From: Tricholoma matsutake
Taxonomy: Eukaryota; Basidiomycota; Agaricomycetes; Agaricales; Tricholomataceae
Assembly (NCBI GenBank): GCA_026075535.2
Contig: AP026542.1
Coordinates: 10,602,001 to 10,666,000 of the forward strand
Direction of reading: 5' to 3'
Length of the DNA stretch: 64,000 nt
In this document: one piece after another, positions 46,486 to 56,413 of the stretch
How positions within the stretch are numbered: position 1 is the first letter of the stretch
Layout of the letters: every line of letters starts with the position of its first letter
Translations under genes and position numbers: made by a program
Notes under the pieces: generated by a model
Told to the model about the DNA's origin: nothing
Seen by the model: the letters and a program-made list of their open reading frames with translations, nothing else
The model's database searches: none

Positions 46486-46920
46486 TATAAGGGCAACCTC
46501 AGCCTCTAGCAAAGGGAAATCCAAAGTTAAAATTATACTACATATTACAGGGATTGGGGGCACACCTAGCAAAGGGAAATCTGAAGAGAAAACTCTAAGG
46601 ATCCCTTTGCCAATGCCCAGTATATGTGAAGACAGCAAAAATCAAATAATAACCTAAAAATAGAAAAGGCGGAGATAGGCAGATCAAGGCCACCGAATGA
46701 CATCATACCAAGGGGTAGATGTTGGAAGGGGTGCTCCGCCTCTAAATATAAAACTGTCAACATGCACAAACATGATAGAAAGGGAAATTAGTAATAAAAT
46801 GTGGAAAAATCATAGAAAATGAAGAATAGAAGGAAATGAAGTGAGGAAAAATATAGAACAAACGTAAAAAATAGGAGAAACACACAGGGCACCCCCCCTA
46901 GTCCCCCCTAGTCCCCTTAC
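46486..46920 (+). repeat. Repeat family R, copy E (right part of composite)
   Basis: A complete 435-bp copy from TATAAGGGCAACC to CTAGTCCCCTTAC, nearly identical to copy C and, in its first 115 bp, to 44252-44366. Confidence 0.75.
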
Positions 46921-46926
46921 TCCTAG

Positions 46927-48481
46927 CTGGTCTGGTTGCCCAATGCCTGGGGTGGTCCTAGACCAGTTACGGTCTCAGTCTACCCCTTTTAGGGTACAAA
47001 AACTGGACTGGACTGGACTATTCTGAAGAGATATCTAGTTATGTTGAGTTTCAGTTCTAAAATCATTAATTCCATTGCTGAAATCTCACAATATGGCAGC
47101 TTTTTACTTAGGGCACAATCATACCCTGCCATACCCCTGCATACCCTTTCCAAGGGTAGGGGTGATAACTCCTGTACCCTTACCCCTACCCTCACATACC
47201 CTTTGTGGAAGGGTCAGTTGGCCTGCTTGCCAACTCTTCCATTCCAGGGATTTCATTTGAACACCTCCATCACGCACCATTTATCAAGAGTTATCGTATA
47301 CTTCCCTTTTGCCTCTTGTTTATTCATATTTCATGAGACTGATTTCATTTAGTTCTTTTACAGTTCTCAGTTTTATTCCAATAGGTTCGACGATCATTCC
47401 ACTTTTACCTGACACACCAGTCAGGCATTGTGTCATGCCTTTCTTGCTTCCTCGGCTCTTGTGACAACAGCTCCACTCTTGACAAGATGGAACAGTTCCA
47501 GTTTTTAATTATTCTTGCATCTGATGCTTTTTTATAACTCATCTGGCAACAATCCAGCATTCAATCCAACATCACAATCCATGGCTAGTCAAAATCTGTA
47601 TTCAACAGGCCAATCAGTTGGATGGTAGGATCAAGAGTTCGTGTTTGGGTGCTCTCCGCACTTGCTGGGGGCACAAGTCATGTCCTGCAAATAGAGAGCC
47701 TCGATGATGGATCACTCCCCAAGATATTCCCAGCTGCTGAAACCCTTAGACAAGGACTCGACGATGTCATCACCACACCATCCACCACACAAATGCCATG
47801 CATATCTTGGAAACCATTGACACTTCTTGAATCTGACGATCCCTCTTCTTTCTTAGTTTATCAATCTTGTTGTTTGGTTCTGTTGGTGCAAGAGAATGTG
47901 TGCGATCAGGTTTTTCATTATCTCTACCACAAAATGTATAAAGGTGTCTCCCCACCTTTCGAATGGGATCATCTCACTTTGACCCGCATTTCATGCTCTC
48001 CCTTAAGTTTTCCCTCTCAAGCCCCTCAAGTTTTCTACACACCAAGGTGTAGAATTTAAGCTAAGTATTCAAGTTACAAGTATTTCATTCAAGTTTTCCC
48101 TGTTATCCTGAGGATTACTGTTACAAGTTATCTTCCAAGTAAACTAGTTCTTTGTACACATTCCCAAGAGTCCCTCGAAGCTGTTTCCCCTTCGATGTGC
48201 CCTTTCTCATTTTTGACGATGTTTGCACGTGATCTAGTTGATCGTGTTTTGATCATGTTTTTGATAACTCTCATACAATGTGTTCCACTGCAAACGTATC
48301 TACATGTCCCATCTGCCTTCCATCCCCTACCAAATGAGCTAAAGGCTCATTCACTCTGCCCTTTTCTCTTATTCTTCCATTCCTGCTTACCTGACCTCTC
48401 ACGCTGTGACCACTTGTTCAACAGACTACCAGCAAACCTAATACCCTGCCACACCTTCACTATTACCCTGGGGGTTTTGCA
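46927..48481. other. Right part of the hAT-type core, no clear gene
   Basis: Telomere-like words (CATACCCTTTCCAAGGGTAGG, CCCTTACCCCTACCC) occupy 47120-47220. A plus-strand frame at 47622-48059 (145 aa) has no features I recognise and lacks transposase motifs. Confidence 0.45.
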
Positions 48482-48499
48482 TACCCCTGGTATTCTCTA

Positions 48500-48507
48500 G
48501 TTACTGG
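48500..48507. other. Target-site duplication, right (GTTACTGG)
   Basis: Exact 8-bp partner of 35527-35534, directly outside the right terminal repeat of the 13-kb element. Confidence 0.8.
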
Positions 48508-50399
48508 CTTATTATACATACTCAGGGGCACAAGAAAAGCCATACTTAATTCATGGATGGCCAATTGTGAATTCCCTGTTGGATTATATAATCTGTCACT
48601 ACTTAATCAGTGCTTAACAGACCATAGTTTGCACACACACACAAGTGATGTGATAGTTGTAGCAATCTGTGCAAGGGGGTGTCATGTGGTCAAATTGCCA
48701 TATAGGGATGGTTAGTTAGTCCAGCTCTTGAGCTCTTGAAATTTTTTTTTTTGGTAACATAATTTTGTGCTGGAGGGCCATTGGCAAACACAGAGACATT
48801 GTAGCAGGGCAGATACTGTACTATTCTAACATATTTGTACTGAATAAAGCTGGCCCTTGATGAATAAACATGAGCAAATATAATCTTGCACTGTCAGCTG
48901 AATTGCTGCTTGTTTTATTGCTTCTACAATGACTTTCTGGCTTACTGTTGGGTGAACATCTTGTAGATAAATGATCTCAGAAGATGATTATCAAGTAAAT
49001 ATATTATTTTACATGTTTCCTGGGGTATTGTACTCCAAAGAAGTAGAACAATGCCAATATTTAAGTCATACACAAACCAGAATCTTTTTTAAATGTGTAG
49101 CATCATATTCTGTTACCAAATATGAAGTTTGAAATGTGTTGTGGAAGGGATTGTAGCACCTGCATGCCTGCCACTTGTGTCCACCCTGATTTCTGACTTT
49201 TACACCATCCTTGGCATTTCTTTTTGGTGGAGAAAATGGTGTATGAATGTTCCTTTCTATTCAGATGTGAATCCAAACTAGTTTTCAACTTGTAATAGAT
49301 GGGTTTCAAGAAATTGTTCAGAATTATGCATGTGACACAGCCAAGAGGGAGTTAATTTTACAGACACAGGTCCTCTGAGATACTTTATCTACATTTCCTT
49401 CACCCAAAGCTAAGCCAGAAAGTCACTGTGAAAGCAGCTGCAATGCAAGATGCAAGCATTTTTTCTGTTGGTCATCAATGATTTGTAAGCAAAATGTCCT
49501 TATTAGGACATTAGTTCCCACAGTGGGTTAGTTAGTTCCTCACTTCATGGCTTAAAAAAAAATCGACCCAGTATTTTTTTTCTGACACCCCCTTGAATCT
49601 GTGTCTGGTTATATGGTATCCTTGTTACTTGTTACTTGCTTGATATCCGCCTATGCTAACTAGAGCTAAGGACATGCCTCAATGGACCAATATTATGGAC
49701 ACCTCTTCAGATGGCAAACATATAAGTAGAAATAAAGGTAGGTAGTATGAAGTAAGGCAGATATGAAATGCTCAGTCGCAGGTGCATCAAAAACCCAATG
49801 GGAAAAGCTACCGGCTGGCAACAACCACATAAGAAATGAAAAATAAAGGTTAAAAATTAAGGAACGTGAAGTGAAAGGTGTAGAAACATTCAACCCAACA
49901 GTGTGGACTGGACTGAACATGTGCAGTACGACATGGCTGGGTGATGTGGCCATCTGTGAGTGTATTGAGCAATTGTCGAAAGGGTTAAAAAAAGGAAGGG
50001 TGTTCTTGAATAAAATGAAAGCGTAAATGCAACAGCCTGGATTGAACGACTGTCTGATGGCGAACTGGCAAAGTATGATGTGGCTGGGTGACATGACTGG
50101 GTGACATGGCCACGAGTGCGCAAATTGAATGAGCGTGTTGAAGAATCAAGGGCGAGAAATACGTGGTGTGACATAGCGGTCAACATTGGGAGGATATGGG
50201 TAGTGGTTGATAAATGGTTTATGTGGGTAGGGGATGGTGATAAAATTGGGCTTCGTTTGCATCAACGACACAGGTCGCCAATTCGTGTGCTGCATTTAGA
50301 CAGTGAGGCCTTCTATAATTTAATGATGCAACAGGTGGCCACTCTAGCTGGCACCGGGACAACAGAGCAACGATTTGAGGGTGGGGTGGGTGGTGATGG

Positions 50400-50400
<1 letters not shown>
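48508..50400. other. Intergenic, no confident gene
   Basis: No supported gene. Two diverged copies of a segment containing GGCTGGGTGA(T/C) and TGGCCA lie near 49935 and 50080. The 133-codon minus-strand frame at 49693-50094 spans them and looks spurious. Confidence 0.4.

Positions 50401-50463
<63 letters not shown>
50401..50463. repeat. (GTT)21 microsatellite
   Basis: Twenty-one uninterrupted GTT units. They create a poly-Val or poly-Gln run in the frames on either strand, which are not real genes. Confidence 0.95.
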
Positions 50464-50485
50464 CTGTTGCCAGTGAACCATATAA

Positions 50486-50559
50486 GACCTGATAGCTCAG
50501 TTGGTCAGGGCATCTGGTATATGTCCAGGAGGGCCTGGGTTCAATCCCCAGTCTGGTCA
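50486..50559 (+). tRNA. tRNA-like gene, UAU anticodon position, possibly pseudo
   Basis: The 74-nt segment folds as a cloverleaf. The acceptor GACCTGA/TCTGGTC has one mismatch. The D arm is TAGCTCAGTTGGTCAGGGCA, the anticodon stem CTGG/CCAG has a 7-nt loop TATATGT, and the T arm CTGGG/CCCAG has loop TTCAATC. A and B boxes are near consensus and TTTT follows within ten bases. The base before the anticodon is A, not the usual T, so it may be a pseudogene or a SINE head. The anticodon position reads TAT (Ile). Confidence 0.45.
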
Positions 50560-50790
50560 TCTTTTCTGCATTCTGAACATTCCCTGCCCAATTCATGTGT
50601 TTCTAACCATACCACTTATGAAAGGATCTATCAATTCTTTCTGATTTTTAGTTCTTTTTTGCTATTTGCCTCTGTTGATACCCCATACTATGAGTGTGAT
50701 CGGAAAACGGGTGCTTATGTAAATTTTTTTGTGATGAGGAGACGTCAACTAGTGCTTAAACCCTAGAATCAAAAATTTCGCGATGAAGAC

Positions 50791-50960
50791 TGTTGCAAAA
50801 AGGGGGAAGCGCCCATGGGTTACAAGTGCTCAAAGAGCACGATACGGTACAGTGAAGTATATATAAGTACTGGTAACTAGGCAATGGAGGCAGATCATGA
50901 TAACAGAACAGCATCAGGACCAAAGAGCGGCCTGACACAGCTGAGCTCAATATTTCAACA
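50791..50960 (-). repeat. 3' LTR of the gag-only element
   Basis: 170 bp, matching 52132-52302. Contains TATATATAAGTACTGG, a TATA-like box. Confidence 0.9.
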
Positions 50961-51042
50961 CACCCCCTCGAGCAAAAGACCATAAGATAAGTCACGTAAA
51001 AGGATACAAATAAATGAATAATGAAAACGAACAAAAATTCCA

Positions 51043-51848
51043 TCACATAGCATAGTTTTCTTCATCAGACTCATCTGCGGCTGTGGAAGCAAAGTGGGCA
51101 TTGCTCGTAACTTGACAATGACCCTTGTCCTCCCACTCCTTGACATCCTTTGCCTTTTGAGGGCATACACTGGCGAAGTGTCCCTTCTCCAAACAATAGA
51201 AGCATTGAATGCTACATGCAGATAACATGGCTACATTGTCAGGTTCTTCTTTCTTGACCTCGACATTGGGCTCCGAAGAGATGACTTGGTGACTTTCTTC
51301 ATTGAGAAGCTGGGTGATGACAAAGTCAAGTGTGAGCTCGGTAGCTTTGACAGAATCGAGGGAAATGATGACAGGTGCATAGGAAGATGGTAGCCCAGCG
51401 GTGAGAACAACAATAATATCCTCGTCGAAGACAGACACATCAATGACTTTGAGTCTGTTTGAACGAGAGCGTACCCAATCCAACCTTCCATGGACTGGTC
51501 CTTCTTCATGGTGGCAGTGATGAAGTGGCGACGAAGCTGGAGTCGACTACCGAAACCTCGAGCACGATGAACAGAGGCGAGAGCGTTCCAAATGGCTTTT
51601 GGATCACAATCTGCCATATGGGGTAACTGAGAATCTTCAACCCTCAACACAATCTCTGCTCGGCACTGAGCTTGCCTCTGTGCAAAAGCTTTCTTCTTCT
51701 TCTCATCCACCTCATCCTCGCCCAATGCCTCATTCCCAGTGACTAGCCCCCAGAAGCCGCCCCGAATCAAGATTGCTTCCATCCGCAAAACCCATTCAGC
51801 ATAGTTGGTGTGATTGAGAGATGGGAACCGAATAGATTCCGAAGACAT
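51043..51848 (-). pseudogene. Copia-type gag of the gag-only element, one frameshift
   Basis: ATG at 51846-51848 opens a UBN2/Copia gag frame (SIRFPSLNHTNYAEWVLRME, FWGLVTGNE, ATMKKDQSMEGWI). A one-base shift near 51475 moves to a second frame (SRSNRLKVIDVSVFDEDII,  LTAGLPSSYAPVIISLD, LLNEESHQV) with the zinc knuckle CFYCLEKGHFASVC. It ends at 51043. The match to Copia gag continues smoothly across the shift, so the lesion is recent or this is a programmed or sequencing shift. Gag packages the element RNA. Confidence 0.8.
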
Positions 51849-52131
51849 TGTGATAAGATAGATTAAAGATTGTCGAAGATAAGACTAGGAATGAATGAAT
51901 GTATGGGCTGTATGCAAGTTGGCACAGATCACAAAGGCTGAAGCAGAAGTGCGTCTCTGCAGGTTCCGAAAGTTACGTCACAAGTAAGAAAGCAGAGGTC
52001 CAGTCACTGCTGTGCACAAAGTTCCGAGCAAGGCAGAAGTACAGTCTCTGCTAAACCAAAATGTGGAAGTACAGTCTCCACAGAGATGTTGGACACACGA
52101 GTTTTAAGCCACACGGGGTGAAGAGCACTTG

Positions 52132-52302
52132 TGTTGCAAAAAAGGGGGAAGCGCCCGTGGGTTACAAGTGCTCAAAGAGCACGATACGGTACAGTGAAGT
52201 ATATATAAGTACTGGTAACTAGGCAACGGAGGCGGATCATGATAACAGAACAGCATTAGGACCAAAGAGCGGCCTGACACAGCTGAGCTCGATATTTCAA
52301 CA
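52132..52302 (-). repeat. 5' LTR of the gag-only element
   Basis: 171 bp, TGTTGCAAAA to TTTCAACA on the plus strand, followed by the duplicated AAGAC. Confidence 0.9.
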
Positions 52303-52339
52303 AAGACTCTTCTTCTTCAGACTCTTCTTTTGAGTCTTC

Positions 52340-53592
52340 ATAGTTGCAGGCTCCTAACTTATTTGAAAGGGATCAGATCCGTCCAGTAACCAGTTCGACA
52401 TTCTCTTTTGGCTCTGGATAACATTAATCACTGTCGCGACGTCGTCTGGTAGGAATTAACCAGGATGCTATGCTATCGACACAACAAGGGTCACTTTGCC
52501 CTTTGACAGCTTCAGGTTCTTATGCCACATCATCTCAATCACCGACTGTCTAACCCTCTCTATTAAGCGGTACATGATCAAAGATCGTCAAGTTGCAACG
52601 AAAGAACATGATCCTTCAGCAGTTTCCTAGACGCCAACAAGTTACAACATTGAACAACGACAGTGTTGAGCTCGCTTGGTATATTTTCGGTGTAATAAAT
52701 ACATCTCTTAGCTTGGCGCTTACGTATAACACGGCCCTACTAGTTTCCAAACAGCTGCAGACAGCTGCGCATTACATTGTGCTTCACCTTTGGTTTGCTC
52801 GCTCTGTACCCCGAGGAGCAAGAAGCTTTGATCAAATCTGTTCGTTCCGATGGCAGAAATCCGGTATGTGATGCTGGATGACCAACGTGTGGCAATAATG
52901 TTTACTAAACGGCATTCTACCTTTTTTAATTACAGGCATACGAGTATATGCCATTACTGGTGCAGTCTACTTATGGTGTGAGGTCTCTCCCTTGTTTCCA
53001 CTAACTAGCCTTTACATTCATCGCAATGGTAGTGTTTTCTATGAAACCCTACAGTGCTCCTACTCCGAGTGAGTCATACTCATTGTACAGATGCTTCAGC
53101 AGTCTGAAGTCATGCAAAACCAGGTAACTGCAGTCCCCGAGAGATGCACCAAGGACACTTCTTACACCACCGAAAATGCGCTGGGGAAGAAACCGGGAAT
53201 GGGAGTTGTCCTTCATATCCTTGGATTGCGCTGTAATATTTTCTTACAACAACGGAAAACTTTCAATTTTCAGCTCGATACTGGCTTGATCCCCACTTGA
53301 AGACCGGCCTCGTGACGCATTTATGCCATTTAATGCTGTGATGTTCGCTCAAGCTCCATGATGTAGACCTTGCTTGCAACCCAATAGGGTTATACATAGT
53401 CTTTGGAGAAAGATTGTAACAAACATTTTGCTTGCTGTCTGTGCATACCTGCGTACTTTTCTTCTTCATCCAAGATTTTTAGAAGCGAAGGAATTGTCAT
53501 CCTACATAAGGGCAAGGTCAAGAAAGAGCCCCAGTGTGCTGGGGGAACGTTGCAGCGCGAAAGGGAAGGATTTTTGAGTCACTCTCATGTAA
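52340..53592 (+). pseudogene. Cytochrome P450 pseudogene, paralogue of the 57-kb gene
   Basis: Parts match the intact P450 at 57323 at the DNA level and in order. Matching pieces are the first exon end (GATCCGTCCA), the segment before the I helix near 52610, TTTGGTTTGCTCGCTCTGTA near 52792 (identical to 58817), GTGTTTTCTATGAAACCCTA (K-helix exon) near 53032, and the last exon up to 53592. The N-terminal half is mostly deleted, the heme Cys exon is unrecognisable (GGTTATACATAGTCTTTGGAG) and splice sites are lost. It is a degenerate tandem copy. Confidence 0.8.
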
Positions 53593-53946
53593 GTGAGGAC
53601 TCGTCATATTCTGTGGATGTTTCTTACACTCCTTTGAACAACAGTCCTGTTCGGGTGTAACTAGTCTTCAAATTGAGATAGAAGTCTCAGGATAATTTTG
53701 TCTAATTGTGTGGCCAAGTTTGACTCGTTCATCCTGCTGGGTTGAATTGCCGTTGTGATCGTGCGAGGGACCTAATGCATAATCCAGATACTGTCTCGGC
53801 CAGTGGCAGTTCACCCTTCATCATTCGCCATCGTCTATGAACATATCCGAGTTAGACGAGCACAGCCTCGAAATGCGCCCACGAATCGGTGATGTACAAA
53901 GTAGTATCCACTAGTAAACGCCGCATGAACACCTTAACGTTACAAG

Positions 53947-54708
53947 ATGACGATATTTAAACAAATGTCGAATGCTCTTCGTCAGTTTATATCTCGATTC
54001 CAATCCAAGAGCGCCAGTTACAATGTGACCATCGCTGGACTTGATGGGAGCGGTAAGACAACGTTCTTGTCCTTGCTCAAGCTAGGAGAGGTTGTGCAAG
54101 TCATCCCTTCACTCGGTCTCAATGTAGAAAGTGTTGAGTTCCCGATGGCTAGTGGCCGGGTCTTCAAGTTCACTGGTTGGGACGTTGGAGCAGGAAGCTG
54201 TAATATTTCTACGTCCAAAATGATCGAGCTCCACACTGTTAATGGAGATGCTATGATTTGGGTCGTGGATAGCTGTGATCGGACGAGGCTTCCGGAGTGT
54301 GTTGAGGACTTCACCTCCGCTATTGGACGAGTGAATTCTCACAGATTAAGGGTCGGGACGGCTCAAAGAGATTATCCCATTTTGATGTGATTATCCTCCT
54401 TGTATGGCTTCAAGGATATCCTTTCTAAGCTTTCCTCCTGCAGACTTGCTAACAAGCAGGATCATCCCGAGGCTATGTCGGTAGTCGATCTTCGAAAGGC
54501 CTTTGCGAAAGCCTTATCTGGCAGAACTGTATCAATATTCGAAACGTCCTTAACTCGAGGTGTCGTCAAGGGAGGCATACTTGATGCTCTGGATTGGCTC
54601 CTCCTCGCTCTAGAGGAGGCTTCGACAAGACATAGTAACACTGTACGAGCATTGCAGTCGCAGACAGCCGCAGTAACTCCGTTCTTCCAGCAGGTACCGT
54701 GTTATTGA
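53947..54708 (+). CDS. ARF-like small GTPase, atypical switch II, 234 aa
   Basis: Two exons, 53947-54386 and 54444-54708, joined over a 57-nt GT-AG intron. The P-loop GLDGSGKT is at residues 31-38 and the base-specificity motif NKQD is intact just after the splice. Switch I reads IPSLGLNVESVEF, with Ser where ARFs have Thr. Switch II reads WDVGAGS; ARFs carry WDxGGQ, so the catalytic Gln is missing and GTP hydrolysis should be slow or absent. There is no Gly at position 2, so no N-myristoylation. The C-terminus is ~50 residues longer than in typical ARFs. The family acts in vesicle traffic; this one may be a divergent signalling form. It lies between the P450 pseudogene and the solo LTR. Confidence 0.8.
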
Positions 54709-55274
54709 TGTGTGGTCTGACGGAAGTCATTTGTAGTTGATCTCATGACTATGAACCATTGTTGATTATCGAGGGACAGCTTCAAGCCTACTATAGCTTG
54801 TATTTCTCTGCTACTAGTAGCTACATTCCATCAGGGTGTGCCATTAGGACTCGGTGTTCCAGGATAGAGAGTATCCTTGCGAGGAGTAGCCTGACTACGA
54901 AGGTTCGTTTTAGCAAGATAGGTTGATAGAAGGATGACAACATCGGGTATTACTTGACCGTACGTCACTCATCGATGTTCACTAGCTAATTCACTCCGGA
55001 AGATGTTAAAGATGTTCTGCGGCGAGTGGAGGCTGATTGACTGTTGATCAGAAGAAAGCTCGGGTGACCATCCTCACCTTCATAATGTTGTTCTTAACAA
55101 GATGTGGGCATCATGATTGAATTTTGGAGGTAGACGAACGAGGCATCGTCGAGAGTAGTGTACCGAGGTTTTGCACCAATTTTGCACGATAGAATTACTT
55201 AAGTTATGACGCGTTGTGATTGGGTGACACAGTGACACTGGTTCCTTTTCCTCCCGTTCCTCGCAGGTCTCCTC
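54709..55274. other. Intergenic, no gene
   Basis: No supported frame; 3' flank of the ARF-like gene. Confidence 0.5.
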
Positions 55275-55535
55275 TGTTGAAATTAATTACCAATATTGTT
55301 GCATGTGCATATTCTCCCACATTAATTACCAATATTGATACATGTTTCATATGCATATTCCTCTGGAGTCATGTGATATCCTTACTATTATGTATATAAG
55401 GAGAACCTGTACTATAGTAGGAATATAGTGTTCTTACCTCTGCTAACCCTAGCTGTAAGTCTAAGTAAACCCCAGGTAGGTTGTAAGGAACGTGTTGTCT
55501 CTTCCACTGTGCAGTGTATATAGTCTGCTCCAACA
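55275..55535 (+). repeat. Solo Copia-type LTR with TSD
   Basis: 261 bp, TGTTGAAATT to CTCCAACA, flanked by an exact TCCTC duplication (55270-55274 and 55536-55540). It belongs to the same family as the LTR fragment at 27481-27639. Recombination between the two LTRs of a full element has removed the inside. Confidence 0.88.
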
Positions 55536-55540
55536 TCCTC

Positions 55541-56413
55541 GTTCTTCTTCCGTGTCTCCCTTATTTCAGAATTGAGTTATTTTGCATCGTGCGCAGTGAC
55601 TTCGTTGATTCACACTTTTTCGTATTCGCTATGTCTGACAACACAGAAGAACAGAGAGTGTGTCACACTGTCACCCACTAGTTACGACAGTAGAGACAGG
55701 CTAGAGGAAAGGTTCAAACCAGCAGGTGTATTGTGGGCTGCATCGAGCTTGGCTCTCGTTGAGTCGCCTTTTGGTATCTTGGTATGAGGCACACTTTCGG
55801 TAGATGCATAGATGAAGTTTTGTAGCCTAACACCGTCTAGTCGCCCTGCCAGGCCGATGGCCAATCTGAGCATGCTAGTGGCTTTCGGGACACCGCTACA
55901 CCTCAGACAGTCTGGCAGCAGTCTTAGCAGGTCCAGATGGCCCATGGTGTTCACAAGTGTTCTTGGATTGTTGGCACTGTTTGAACCATCTGGGTATGCA
56001 TATTAGGATGTTTCCTACCAACATGCAGCTGCAGCGACAATAGGCGAGAAGCCTTCCAGGCCTTCCTAAGGCTTGACATACATCCTCGGGTGAGCCATGA
56101 TTACGACACGCCTTGGGCTTGCTTCTCATTTGGGTTCCCGTAGTCATGCTCTCGGCTCACCCAGTTGATGAAGATGAGATGTTCTCAGCTGTAAACCCTT
56201 AGATTAGACTTGTACTATTCTAGCATGTTGAAACTTCTTCACAAGGCAATCAGAATTTCGATTAGTATAGCAAAAACAGGATAGCCAAGCGAAGAAGCCT
56301 AGGCACGTGCCACTAGTACTGTGTCACCTCTGCAATTTCGAACTCACAAGTGAAGGTGTCAAGGTGAACGTCTAAGCCAGTATGCAGCTAATGCAACCTG
56401 TCCAGCTTAAAAT
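55541..56413. other. Intergenic, no confident gene
   Basis: Frames up to 90 codons on both strands (for example 55682-55954 minus) carry no recognisable features. Confidence 0.4.

Larger units (their letters stand above)
44252..46920 (+). mobile_element. Composite R element carrying a LINE fragment
   Basis: The first ~115 bp match the left end of family R (TATAAGGGCAACC...). Next comes a Tad-like LINE fragment (about 44366-46485), then a complete R copy (46486-46920). TCCTAG directly flanks the outside ends (44246-44251 and 46921-46926), while the inner R copy has no matching flank of its own (TTCTAC to the left). The whole 2669-bp unit therefore appears to have inserted as one piece. Confidence 0.65.
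35535..48499. mobile_element. hAT-type element, 13 kb with nested insertions
   Basis: The left end TAGAGAATACCAGGGGTA at 35535 and its reverse complement at 48482-48499 form a perfect 18-bp terminal inverted repeat. The element is flanked by an exact 8-bp duplication GTTACTGG (35527-35534 and 48500-48507). TAGAG termini with 8-bp duplications fit the hAT superfamily. Removing the nested elements (35715-36153, 36312-43869 and 44252-46920, with their duplications) leaves about 2.3 kb. That core has telomere-like CCCTTACCCC words near both ends and no transposase, so it is non-autonomous. Confidence 0.8.
50791..52302 (-). mobile_element. Gag-only LTR retrotransposon (TR-GAG type) with TSD
   Basis: Two ~170-bp LTRs (TGTTGCAAAA to TTTCAACA) bracket a single minus-strand gag. 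AAGAC at 50786-50790 and 52303-52307 is an exact target duplication. The LTRs differ at about five bases and one indel (~97%), so insertion is recent compared with the other elements here. A polypurine tract GAGGGGGTG lies next to the left LTR on the minus strand. With no pol, it depends on proteins of a full-length Copia relative. Confidence 0.9.

Noticed and set aside
46486..46920. R copy E as an independent insertion
   Set aside because: Its own left flank (TTCTAC) does not match its right flank (TCCTAG), while the composite's outer flanks match exactly.
49693..50094. 133-codon minus-strand frame
   Set aside because: It crosses two diverged repeat copies, has no domain pattern, and its composition is Phe/Ser/Leu-rich as expected by chance.
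50101..50766. 221-codon plus-strand frame and its poly-Gln minus counterpart
   Set aside because: Most of the frame is created by the (GTT)21 repeat and the tRNA-like sequence; no homologous pattern on either side.
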